Shown: positions 50,773 to 58,603 of the stretch, piece by piece | How the letters are laid out: every line of letters begins with the position of its first letter | Position numbering within the stretch: the stretch's first letter is position 1 | DNA from: Kitasatospora sp. A2-31 | GTDB lineage: Bacteria > Actinomycetota > Actinomycetes > Streptomycetales > Streptomycetaceae | Assembly: GCF_022288725.1 (NCBI RefSeq) | Contig: NZ_JAKNTA010000007.1 | Location: 62,001-126,000 of the forward strand | Direction: 5' to 3' | Length of the DNA stretch: 64,000 nucleotides | Translations under genes and position numbers: made by a program | The notes under the pieces: model-generated | The model's database searches: none | Told to the model about the DNA's origin: nothing | Seen by the model: the letters and a program-made list of their open reading frames with translations, nothing else

Positions 50773-51618
50773 TCAGGAGGTGGTCTTGGTGCCGCGCTCG
50801 CGGCCGACGGTGGCCAGCAGGAGCAGCAGCAGCCAGGTGATCAGCAGGCTCAGGATGGAGACGGCGACCGACATGTGGGCCTGGCTGTTGCCGACCGAGT
50901 AGATCCACACCGGGAAGGGCTGGTAGCCGAGGATGGAGGCGGCGGTGAACTCGCCGAGCACCAGCGCCAGCGTCAGGAACGACGCGTTCAGCAGCGCGCC
51001 GCGCAGGTTGGGCAGCACGACGGTGAACACCGCGCGCGGCCAGGACGCGCCGCAGTTGCGGGCGGCCTCGACCAGGGTGCGGACGTCCACGGCGCGCAGG
51101 CCGGCGTCGATCGCCCGGTAGGCGAGCGGGAGCGACATCAGCACGTAGGCGATGACCAGGACCAGCGGGAAGTCCGGGTCCTGGACGAACACGAAGGTCT
51201 GGAAGAACGGCGTGTCCATCAGGTAGTCCGGGCCCCAGCGGAGCACGCCGATCAGACCGGCGGTCAGTGCGACCGGCGGGACCACCAGAGGCAGGGTGCA
51301 GAGCACGTCGATCACCGGGCGCAGCCGGGGCGAGCCGAGCCGGACCGCGACCAGGGCCGGTACCAGCAGGAGCAGCAGCACCACGACGGTGACGAGGGCC
51401 AGGCCGAGGGTGAGCCAGAGGCTCTCCAGGAAGCCCTCCGCGCTCAGCAGGCCGGTGTAGGCCTCGAAGGAGAAGCCCTTGGGGTCGTCGATCGAGAAGT
51501 ACCCGGCGGCGGCCAGCGGCACGATGAAGTAGATCCCGGCGAGCAGCAGGACGGCGCCGCGCCACCAGCGCACCTTGCGGCGCGGGGACGTGGTGCGGGC
51601 GGGGGTCAGCTGAGCCAT
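50773..51618 (-). CDS. ABC importer permease 2
   Basis: 281-residue binding-protein-dependent permease with six helices. The EAA loop is visible as LVEAARNCGASWPRAVFTVVLPNLRGALL. It starts at ATG 51618, inside the end of the first permease gene (13-nt overlap), so the two are co-translated. The PhnV-like position in the operon fits an aminophosphonate importer. Confidence 0.88.
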   Translation of the reverse strand: MAQLTPARTTSPRRKVRWWRGAVLLLAGIYFIVPLAAAGYFSIDDPKGFSFEAYTGLLSAEGFLESLWLTLGLALVTVVVLLLLLVPALVAVRLGSPRLRPVIDVLCTLPLVVPPVALTAGLIGVLRWGPDYLMDTPFFQTFVFVQDPDFPLVLVIAYVLMSLPLAYRAIDAGLRAVDVRTLVEAARNCGASWPRAVFTVVLPNLRGALLNASFLTLALVLGEFTAASILGYQPFPVWIYSVGNSQAHMSVAVSILSLLITWLLLLLLATVGRERGTKTTS

Positions 51619-52571
51619 CGGGCGCTCCGGCGCTGGAGGGGCAGGTAGACGGCCATCACCAGGACGGCCACCACGATCATGTCGAGGCTGAGGGCGAGGG
51701 CGAGGTTGCCCTGTCCGACCAGCACGTTGCCGGAGAGCGCGTCCGCGATCGAGCGGCTGACCAGCGGGACGGTCGCGCCGACCATGGCGGCGGCGGTGGC
51801 GTACGCGGCGAAGGCGCTGCCGAAGAGCAGGACGAAGCCGCCGAGCAGCGAGGGCAGCAGGATCGGCAGCGCGACGTGGCGCCAGTACTGCACGGTGGTG
51901 GCCCGGTTGTTGTGGGCCGCCTCGCGCCACTGGACCCGCAGGCCGTCCAGGGCCGGGGTGACGGTGAGCACCATCAGCGGGATCAGGAAGTACAGGTAGA
52001 CGATCGTCAGACCGGTGAACGAGTAGAGCGTCCACCCGTGGTCGGTGAGGTGCAGCAGCTTGGTGACCTCGCCGGCGTTGCCCAGGGTGGCGACGAACGC
52101 GAAGGCGAGCGGCAGCCCGCCGAAGTTGGCGAGCACGCCGGAGGCGGTCAGCACGGCCTGGCGCAGCCAGGCGTGCCGGGAGGTCACCACGGCCTGGGCG
52201 ATCGGCAGGCCGATCAGGGTGGCGAGCAGCGCGGTGAGCGCGGAGAGCTCGAGGCTGCTGACCATCGCCGTCCGGTACGCGCCCTGGACGGACGCGGCGA
52301 CGTTGTCGAGGGTGAACTGGCCGCCGCCGCCCTCCGCGTCGGTGGAGGTGGTGAAGGCGCCGATCACGATCGCGACGGCCGGCAGGCCGAAGCCGATCAC
52401 GAAGAAGAGGAAGAGCGGCACGGTGGCCAGCCAGGAGGCGCCGCCGAGGCGCCGGCGGGGGCGCCGGCGGTGGGTGGGGGTGGTCGTGGTGGCGGTGGCG
52501 GACGCCCCCGCGCCGCCACCGGTGTCGGTGGCGGCGAGGGTGGTCGGCACCGGGGTGGGAGCCGTGGTCAT
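51606..52571 (-). CDS. ABC importer permease 1
   Basis: 321-residue permease with a Thr/Ala-rich and Arg-rich cytoplasmic N-terminus (about 1-45) and six or seven helices. The EAA-type loop reads REAAHNNRATTVQYWRHVALPILLPSLLGG. The ATG at 52571 lies 38 nt after the substrate-binding protein gene. The pair of permeases forms the heterodimeric channel. Confidence 0.88.
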   Translation of the reverse strand: MTTAPTPVPTTLAATDTGGGAGASATATTTTPTHRRRPRRRLGGASWLATVPLFLFFVIGFGLPAVAIVIGAFTTSTDAEGGGGQFTLDNVAASVQGAYRTAMVSSLELSALTALLATLIGLPIAQAVVTSRHAWLRQAVLTASGVLANFGGLPLAFAFVATLGNAGEVTKLLHLTDHGWTLYSFTGLTIVYLYFLIPLMVLTVTPALDGLRVQWREAAHNNRATTVQYWRHVALPILLPSLLGGFVLLFGSAFAAYATAAAMVGATVPLVSRSIADALSGNVLVGQGNLALALSLDMIVVAVLVMAVYLPLQRRSARWLS

Positions 52572-52609
52572 GTGTGGGATCAGCCCGTTCGAGTTCTGCT
52601 GACTGATCG

Positions 52610-53782
52610 TCAGCCAGCGATCGCCTTGGTCCAGTTCTCGGTGACGACCTTCTTGGCGGCGGTGATCTGGTCCTGGGTCGGGAAGGTGGTGAACGGCTTC
52701 TCGACGGTCGGCAGCTTGGCGGCGGCCGCGGCGTCGAGGGTGCCGTCCTTCTTCAGGGCGTCGAAGGTGGCCGGGGTGGCGTAGCCGCCCAGGAAGAGGT
52801 TCTGGCCCTCGGCGCTGAACAGGTACTCCTGCCACAGGCGGGCGGCCGCCGGGTGCGGGGCCCACTTGTTGATGCCCTGGTTGTAGAACTGGGCGTAGCT
52901 GCCGTCGCCGGGGACGGAGACCTTCCAGTCGACGCCCTTGTCCTTGAACTCGTCGGTGTAGCCGGCGTTCAGGTAGGACCAGTCGATCGAGATCGGGGTC
53001 TCGCCCTTCTCGATGGTGGCCGGGGTGGACTCGACCGGGTTGAAGTTGCCCGAGCTCTTCAGCTTGCCGAAGAAGTCGATGCCGGGCTGGATGTTGTCGA
53101 GCGAGCCGCCGTTGGCGAGCGCGGCCGCGTAGACGCCGCCGAAGGCGGAGCCGGACTTGGTCGGGTTGCCGTTGAGGGCGACCTGGCCCTTGTACTCGGG
53201 CTTGAGCAGGTCGGCGAAGGTCTTCGGGCAGTTGGCGATCTTCTTGGCGTCACAGCCGATCGAGATGTAGCCGCCGTAGTCGTTGACGCGGGCGCCGCTC
53301 GGGTCCTTCATGGTGTCCGGCACCTTGTCGAAGGTGGCGACCTTGTAGGGGGCGAGCAGGCCGTCCTTGACCGCCTGGACGGCGAAGGCCGAGCCGAGGT
53401 CGACCACGTCGGGGGCGCGGTCCTGGCCCTTGCGGGAGGTGATCGCGTTGATCTCGTCCTGGCTGGAACCGTCCGGGTTCTCGTCCTCGATCTCGATGCC
53501 GTACTTGGCCTTGAACGAGTCCATGATCTTGCCGTAGTTGGCCCAGTCCTTGGGCAGCGTGATGACGTGCAGCTTGCCCTCCTTCTTGGCCGCGGCGACC
53601 AGGGCGTCCATCCCGCCGAAGTCGGCCGCCGAGGACGCCTCCTTGGCGTCCTTGGCGCCGGCCTTGGCGGCGTCGCCGGACTTCGCGCCGGCCGAACCGG
53701 CGGAGCCGCAGGCGGTGAGGGAGAGGGCGGCGGCGGTCAGTACGGCCGCGAAGGCGGCGGCACGGGCACGGTGCACGGTCAC
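52610..53782 (-). CDS. ABC importer substrate-binding lipoprotein (putative aminophosphonate)
   Basis: 390-residue extracellular binding protein. The signal peptide ends in the lipobox LTACG (Cys25). The mature part begins with a lysine/alanine-rich spacer and then a type-2 periplasmic fold: LVAAAKKEGKLHVITLPKDWANYGKIMDSFKAKYG, DVVDLGSAFAVQAVKDGLLAPY, and later ISIDWSYLNAGYTDEFKDKG. It resembles ferric/polyamine/AEP (PhnS) binders of the extracellular solute-binding family 1/6 type. The GTG at 53782 heads the operon. The GTTG-N6-CAAC site and a PHO-box-like pair lie in the promoter region. Confidence 0.88.
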   Translation of the reverse strand: MTVHRARAAAFAAVLTAAALSLTACGSAGSAGAKSGDAAKAGAKDAKEASSAADFGGMDALVAAAKKEGKLHVITLPKDWANYGKIMDSFKAKYGIEIEDENPDGSSQDEINAITSRKGQDRAPDVVDLGSAFAVQAVKDGLLAPYKVATFDKVPDTMKDPSGARVNDYGGYISIGCDAKKIANCPKTFADLLKPEYKGQVALNGNPTKSGSAFGGVYAAALANGGSLDNIQPGIDFFGKLKSSGNFNPVESTPATIEKGETPISIDWSYLNAGYTDEFKDKGVDWKVSVPGDGSYAQFYNQGINKWAPHPAAARLWQEYLFSAEGQNLFLGGYATPATFDALKKDGTLDAAAAAKLPTVEKPFTTFPTQDQITAAKKVVTENWTKAIAG

Positions 53783-53865
53783 GGGTCAGTCTCCTGATCG
53801 GGGGCGTACTGCGAGGGGGGAGCGCGAGGCTGGGAGGTCGGGGGAGACCGGTTCGGGTGCTCCCG

Positions 53866-53882
53866 AGTTGACTAGCCAACTT
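53866..53882. promoter_or_regulatory. Putative GntR operator, site 2
   Basis: AGTTGACTAGCCAACTT: GTTG-ACTAGC-CAAC arms. It is 84-100 nt upstream of the importer operon and about 200 nt upstream of the divergent gntR gene, so it can serve both repression of the operon and autoregulation. Confidence 0.75.
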
Positions 53883-53912
53883 CGTCCGACGGGGGTAAGT
53901 ACGCCGGAGCCC

Positions 53913-53930
53913 GGTGACGGGAAGGTGAAC
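53913..53930 (-). promoter_or_regulatory. PHO-box-like repeat upstream of the importer operon
   Basis: Read on the importer's strand: GTTCACC-TTCC-CGTCACC, two units in 11-nt phase, the first a perfect PHO-box unit. It is 131-148 nt upstream of the binding-protein start. Suggests PhoP activation of the importer under phosphate starvation. Confidence 0.55.
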
Positions 53931-54081
53931 GGATGGCCCAGAAGCGGGGTCGGCTGCGGGAACGGTCGAATCAGGCCATCGGTGCGTGATCGGCCGAGTG
54001 CGATGCTTCGAGGGCGCAGCGGGATAAGGTCGGGCTGTCCGCGCCGGTACGGCTGCGCAGGACACCGCCCCAGGAGGGACA

Positions 54082-54876
54082 TTGACTGACGTGGCACTGG
54101 AGCCCGAACGCCCCGCCGCTCAGGATCGCGGCTCCGGCGCGCTGTACCGCAAGGTGGCCGCCGACCTGCGCGAGGCGATCACCACCGGCGCGTTCGGCGA
54201 GGCCGGCCGGCTGCCCGCGGAGGGCGCGCTCGCCGAGCAGTACGGCGTCTCGCGCGGCACCGTACGGCAGGCGCTGGCCGTGCTGCGCTCGGACGGGCTG
54301 GTCACCTCCCGCCGCGGCACCCGCCGGGTGGTGCTGGGCACCGCCCGGGTGCAGAGCTTCTCCGAACTGCTCAGCTTCACGCACTGGGCGTACTCGATGG
54401 GCGAGGAGCCGGGCGGCATCCTCGACTCGCTGGTGCGCCGCCCGGCCGACGCTGCCGAGCGCGAGCAGCTGCGCCTGGAACAGGGCTCCGAGGTGTACGT
54501 GACGGTCCGTCTGCGCACCCTCTCCGGCACGCCGGTGATGGTCGAGCGGACGATTTACCCGCCCCGGGTCGGCGAGATCGTCGCCCAGCTGCCGCCGGAC
54601 GTGGTCTCGCACACCGAGGTGCTGCGCGAGCACGGCATCCTCTTCACCGACGCCGACCACACCATCGACGTCGTCGCGGCCAACGCCGAGGACGCCCGGC
54701 TGCTCGGCTGCCGCCGCGGCGGCCCGCTGCTGCGCGAGCGGCGGCGCACCACCGACCCTACCGGCACCCCGGTGGAGTGGTCCCAGGACCGCTACCTGCC
54801 GGGCACGGTGGCCTTCAGCGTGCACAACTCCCTGGCCACCTCGGCGCTCTCCCGCCACGCCCGCGAAGGCGACTGA
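54082..54876 (+). CDS. GntR/HutC-family (UTRA) regulator, PhnR-like
   Basis: 264-residue repressor-type protein. The N-terminal GntR domain (about 20-90) contains LPAEGALAEQYGVSRGTVRQALAVLRSDGLV. The C-terminal UTRA ligand domain (about 105-255) includes VRLRTLSGTPVMVERTIYPP and CRRGGPLLRERRRT. TTG 54082 has AGGAGGGA immediately upstream and gives MTDVALEPERP; the next in-frame GTG is four codons later. It is divergent from the importer. HutC-type regulators of aminophosphonate genes (PhnR, PhnF) are known, and the three palindromes in this window fit such a dimer. Confidence 0.88.
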   Translation: MTDVALEPERPAAQDRGSGALYRKVAADLREAITTGAFGEAGRLPAEGALAEQYGVSRGTVRQALAVLRSDGLVTSRRGTRRVVLGTARVQSFSELLSFTHWAYSMGEEPGGILDSLVRRPADAAEREQLRLEQGSEVYVTVRLRTLSGTPVMVERTIYPPRVGEIVAQLPPDVVSHTEVLREHGILFTDADHTIDVVAANAEDARLLGCRRGGPLLRERRRTTDPTGTPVEWSQDRYLPGTVAFSVHNSLATSALSRHAREGD

Positions 54877-54988
54877 CCGGCCGGGCAGCCGGAGCGGGGA
54901 ACCGCCGGTGCTTCCGACGGCCGGCGCTGCGAACGGCCGGCACGGGGCCGGCACGGGGCTGGGCCGGGGCGCCTCCCGCTCCGCGGGC

Positions 54989-56569
54989 TCACGCCATCAG
55001 GGCGGCGAGCATTGGCCGGAAGTGTTCGAAGTCCGGCGTCGCGGCGTCCGCGTCCTTGGCCTGCTCGTCCCATCGGCGCACCGCCACCGCGTCCTCCGCG
55101 CCCGGGTGGGCGGCGAACGCGGCGGCCTGCTCCTCGGTCATCGGCCCGCCCTGCACCTGCAGGGTGTACTCGGAGGCCTCGGAGAGCCGCGCCCGGTAGC
55201 CGGGCTCGACGGCGCACAGGTAGCGCTTGGCGGCCACGTGCAGCCGGATCGGCTCGGTGACCTCCGGGCCGAACCACTGCGCGAGCCACTGCGCGCCGGT
55301 GTCGCTGTGCCGGTTGTCCCGCCCCTCCATCAGGTCGCGTCCGTGCAGGGCTCCCTGGAAGTGACCGACGTCGTGCAGCAACGCGGCCGCGACCAGGTGC
55401 GGGGCCGCCCCGGCGGCCTCGGCCAGCGCGCCGGCCTGCAGCATGTGCTCGGCCATGGTGACCGCCTCGCCCAGGTACTCGCCGGCGCCCTCGCCCGCGA
55501 ACAGCTCGCCGATCGCGTCCAGTGCGGCGCTCCGGCGGTGCAGGACGGCGAGGGTGGACGCCAGCGCGTCCAGGTCGGCGTAGCAGCCCTGGAGGTGGCG
55601 GGCGCCGTCCTGCTCGAACGCCGTCCGCGCGTGCAGGAGGCGGGTGTTGTCGAAGATCAGGCAGTCGCCGCGGTCGAGCCGGAACTCCAGCTGCAGCTCG
55701 GACCGGAGCGTGATCGCGGCGAAGCGGCGGTAGGCGGCGTAGAAGGCCTCCAGCTCGGCGGCGGAGCCGCGCAGGGTGCCGATCGAGCGATTGTTGAACC
55801 GCACCTCGCGGATCCGGCCCAGCGCGTCCACGTCGATCAGCGGCCGGTCGGCGCGCAGCTCGGTGCCGCGGTCGCGGAAGACGAACGGGACGGGGGTGCG
55901 GGTGAGCACCGCGAAGTCCTCGGGCGCCTCCTCGCGCAGGACCGCCGCCGCCCGGAAGCCGTCCACCAGGCCGGAGTCGCCGCCGGTCGCCGAGTTCTCC
56001 AGGCAGTGCAGCAGCTGGAGGGTGGGCACCGGATCCCGGTACGGGTTGTCGGTGTGCGGGGTGATGGCGACGCTGGTGAAGGCCAGGTTGTTCGGGTCCG
56101 GCTCGACCCGGACGTCGAACAGCTCGCCGTAGTTGGTGACGCGGACGAACCCGAAGGTCTCGGCGACGGCGAGCCCCTGCCGGTCCACCGGGGGCACCCC
56201 GCGGAGCACCGCGAAGCCGCTGCGCCGGACGGCGCCGAGCACGGCCTCCTGCTCGGCGGGGTTGCGGAGGTACTCGGCCCACTCGGCCTCCGGGATCCCG
56301 CGGGCGAACTCGGCCGCCGCCCAGAGCCGCTTGTCCGCCTCGGTCCGCCCGTCCCCGTCGCGCTCGGCGCCCAGCCAGGCCAGCGGGTACCGCGACCGGT
56401 GCCCGTCGGACCAGAGCACCTCCAGGTCGCCGTCGACCCCGGTGCTCGCGGCGACCGAGAGGTCCTCGGGCAGGTCGGCGATCTGGAACAGCTTCTGCCC
56501 GTTCCGCGGGTCGCGGCACTCGGCACACGGGCAGTTGTCGCGCAGCCAGTACGGCGGCAGCTCGGACAC
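54989..56569 (-). CDS. PhnY-PhnZ fusion: Fe(II)/2OG dioxygenase + HD-domain oxygenase
   Basis: 526 residues combining the two steps of oxidative 2-aminoethylphosphonate cleavage. Residues 1-70 are a zinc-type N-domain of gamma-butyrobetaine hydroxylase (CPCAEC at 13-18, His57). Residues 100-345 are a TauD fold with iron ligands His172, Asp174 and distal His313, and Arg324 or Arg315 for 2-oxoglutarate. Residues 345-526 are PhnZ-like: Tyr365/Glu368 (YLGE), EHM (His375), LLHDVGHF (His399/Asp400), HSDTG (His421) and LHVAAKRYLCA. Predicted result: AEP to 1-hydroxy-AEP, then glycine plus phosphate. GTG 56569 has AGGAGGAG upstream; an operator lies 33 nt further. Confidence 0.9.
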   Translation of the reverse strand: MSELPPYWLRDNCPCAECRDPRNGQKLFQIADLPEDLSVAASTGVDGDLEVLWSDGHRSRYPLAWLGAERDGDGRTEADKRLWAAAEFARGIPEAEWAEYLRNPAEQEAVLGAVRRSGFAVLRGVPPVDRQGLAVAETFGFVRVTNYGELFDVRVEPDPNNLAFTSVAITPHTDNPYRDPVPTLQLLHCLENSATGGDSGLVDGFRAAAVLREEAPEDFAVLTRTPVPFVFRDRGTELRADRPLIDVDALGRIREVRFNNRSIGTLRGSAAELEAFYAAYRRFAAITLRSELQLEFRLDRGDCLIFDNTRLLHARTAFEQDGARHLQGCYADLDALASTLAVLHRRSAALDAIGELFAGEGAGEYLGEAVTMAEHMLQAGALAEAAGAAPHLVAAALLHDVGHFQGALHGRDLMEGRDNRHSDTGAQWLAQWFGPEVTEPIRLHVAAKRYLCAVEPGYRARLSEASEYTLQVQGGPMTEEQAAAFAAHPGAEDAVAVRRWDEQAKDADAATPDFEHFRPMLAALMA

Positions 56570-56601
56570 GGTTCTCCTCCTGGGCGGGGGTCTCGACGGG
56601 T

Positions 56602-56619
56602 AAGTTGTATAGCCAACTT
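56602..56619. promoter_or_regulatory. Putative GntR operator, site 3 (best palindrome)
   Basis: AAGTTGTATAGCCAACTT: 6-nt arms AAGTTG / CAACTT around TATAGC. It is 33-50 nt upstream of the PhnY-PhnZ gene, overlapping its likely promoter, and within the region divergent to the APC permease. Confidence 0.78.
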
Positions 56620-56645
56620 TCCCGACTGGGAGCCTGCCGGGCCTC

Positions 56646-56674
56646 GGTGAGTTCTGCGTGCCGCGTGGGTGAAC
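56646..56674 (-). promoter_or_regulatory. Possible PHO-box repeats upstream of the PhnY-PhnZ gene
   Basis: On the gene's strand, GTTCACC, a weak CGGCACG and ACTCACC occur in successive 11-nt phase. The outer units resemble PHO-box units, the middle one poorly. Confidence 0.35.
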
Positions 56675-56876
56675 GCCGGGGGAACTGTGCCGGGAGGTGC
56701 CGGCCGGGAGCCGGGACCCCGGCGGGGGCCGGCCGGCCCCTTCGGCCCCGCCACGGGTGGGCGGGGCGGCGGCCGTTCGGGTGAGGGGAGGGGGTCGCGG
56801 CGCGTTTCGGCGCGGGGAGGCGCGGGTGCTGGGGCACTGTCGGGGTGGATTCCCCTGATGTGAGAGGCGGCTGGGC

Positions 56877-58517
56877 ATGGCTCATCCCACGACTGAAACC
56901 CCCGCTGCTTCGGGGCATACCGGGCTCAAACGGGAAGTCGGGATGATCGGGCTGCTCTGGGCCTCGGTCGGCGCGATCATCGGGTCCGGGTGGCTGTTCG
57001 GGGCCGAGAAGGCGGCGGTGGCGGCGGGGCCGGCGGCGCTCGTCTCCTGGGGGATCGGCGCGGTGGCGATCATCCTGCTCGCGCTGGTCCACGCCGAGCT
57101 GGGCGGGCTCTTCCCGGTGGCCGGCGGCACGGCCCGCTACCCGCACTACGCGTTCGGCGGGTTCGCGGGGATGTCGTTCGGCTGGTTCACCTGGCTGCAG
57201 GCGGCGACCATCGCGCCGATCGAGGTGCAGGCGATGATCAACTACGCCCAGCACTGGACCTGGGCGGACGGCCTGCTCAACCCGAACCAGACGCTGACCA
57301 CCGGCGGCTTCTTCGTCGCGGCCGCCCTGCTCGGCATCTTCGTGGCGATCAACTTCCTGGGCGTCCGGCTCCTCGCGCACACCAACAGCGTGGCCACCGT
57401 GTGGAAGGTCCTCGTCCCGGTCCTGGTCATCTTCGTCTTCGGGTTCACGGAGTTCCACGGCTCCAACTTCAGCGTCCACGGGTTCGCGCCCGTCGGCGCC
57501 AAGGGCGTGCTCGCGGCGATCAGCACCAGCGGGGTGATCTTCGCCCTGCTCGGCTTCGAGCAGGCGATCCAGTGGGCGGGCGAGAGCCGCAACCCGCGGC
57601 GGGACATCCCGCGGGCCGTCCTCGGGTCGGTGGTGATCGGCACGCTGATCTACGTCCTGCTCCAGGTGGTGTTCATCGGCGCCCTGCCCCCGGAGACCCT
57701 CGCGGGCGGCTGGGGCGCCCTCGACTACCCCGGCATCAGCGGGCCGTTCGCGGGCCTCTCGACGCTCATCGGCCTCGGCTGGCTGGCCACCGTCCTGCGC
57801 ATCGACGCGATCATCTCGCCCGCCGGCACCGGGCTGGTCTACATGACCTCCAGCTCGCGGGTCACCTACGGCCTGAGCCGCAACGGCTACGCCCCGCAGA
57901 CCCTGCAGTTCACCGACAAGCGCTCGGTGCCCTGGCTCGGCCTGATCGTCGCGTGGGTCGCGGGTGTGCTCTGCTTCCTGCCGTTCCCCAGCTGGCAACG
58001 GCTGGTCGGCTTCATCACCTCCGCCGTCGTGCTGATGTACGCCGGTGCGCCGCTGGCCTTCGGCGTGCTGCGCAAGCGGCTGCCGGCCCTCGAGCGGTCG
58101 TACCACCTGCCCGCCGGCACGATCGTCTCGCCGATCGCCTTCGCGGTCGCGAGCCTGATCATCTTCTGGGCCGGCTGGGACACGCTCTGGCGGCTGGGCC
58201 TGGCGATCCTGATCGGCTACGTCCTGCTCGGCGGGTACTCCGCGTACGCGGTGGCGAAGCGCATCCCGAACGCGCCCCGGATGGACTTCAAGGCGGGCCA
58301 GTGGCTGCCGCCGTACCTGATCGGCATGGGCCTGATCTCCTGGCAGGGCACCTTCGGCGAGGGCGCCCAGGGCAACCTGCCGCTCTGGTGGGACATCCTC
58401 GTCGTGGTCGTCTTCTCCCTGGTCGTCTACTACTGGGCCCTGGCGGTCGCCCTGCCGGTGGAGGAGATCGAACGGAACATCCGCGGCGTGGAGGTGGTCG
58501 AGGCCGGCGGTCACTAG
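56877..58517 (+). CDS. APC-superfamily amino acid/amine permease
   Basis: 546-residue transporter with about twelve to thirteen helices. The first-helix signature is GLLWASVGAIIGSGWLFGAEKAA. Other family features are GGTARYPHYAFGG, FALLGFEQAIQWAGESRNPRRDIPRA and TYGLSRNGYAP. The substrate is open; amino acids, amines or an aminophosphonate-related compound are possible given the neighbours. It is divergent from the PhnY-PhnZ gene and shares its operator-containing intergenic region of 307 bases. Confidence 0.88.
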   Translation: MAHPTTETPAASGHTGLKREVGMIGLLWASVGAIIGSGWLFGAEKAAVAAGPAALVSWGIGAVAIILLALVHAELGGLFPVAGGTARYPHYAFGGFAGMSFGWFTWLQAATIAPIEVQAMINYAQHWTWADGLLNPNQTLTTGGFFVAAALLGIFVAINFLGVRLLAHTNSVATVWKVLVPVLVIFVFGFTEFHGSNFSVHGFAPVGAKGVLAAISTSGVIFALLGFEQAIQWAGESRNPRRDIPRAVLGSVVIGTLIYVLLQVVFIGALPPETLAGGWGALDYPGISGPFAGLSTLIGLGWLATVLRIDAIISPAGTGLVYMTSSSRVTYGLSRNGYAPQTLQFTDKRSVPWLGLIVAWVAGVLCFLPFPSWQRLVGFITSAVVLMYAGAPLAFGVLRKRLPALERSYHLPAGTIVSPIAFAVASLIIFWAGWDTLWRLGLAILIGYVLLGGYSAYAVAKRIPNAPRMDFKAGQWLPPYLIGMGLISWQGTFGEGAQGNLPLWWDILVVVVFSLVVYYWALAVALPVEEIERNIRGVEVVEAGGH

Positions 58518-58552
58518 GCCTGGGATCACGGACCGCGCCCTGCTGCCGGCCC

Positions 58553-58586
58553 CGGAGCGGCCCCCGTGCGAACGGGGGCCGCTCCG
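58553..58586. terminator. Bidirectional terminator
   Basis: A 15-bp stem, CGGAGCGGCCCCCGT / ACGGGGGCCGCTCCG with a GCGA loop, lies between the convergent permease and aminotransferase genes. Confidence 0.9.
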
Positions 58587-58603
58587 TGCTGCCGGAGCCG
58601 GTG

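Noticed and set aside
41213..56619. GTTG-N6-CAAC sites as extra SufR operators
   Set aside because: The SufR-type palindrome at sufR is CAAC-N6-GTTG; these have the arms in the opposite order and all sit at aminophosphonate genes next to a GntR gene.
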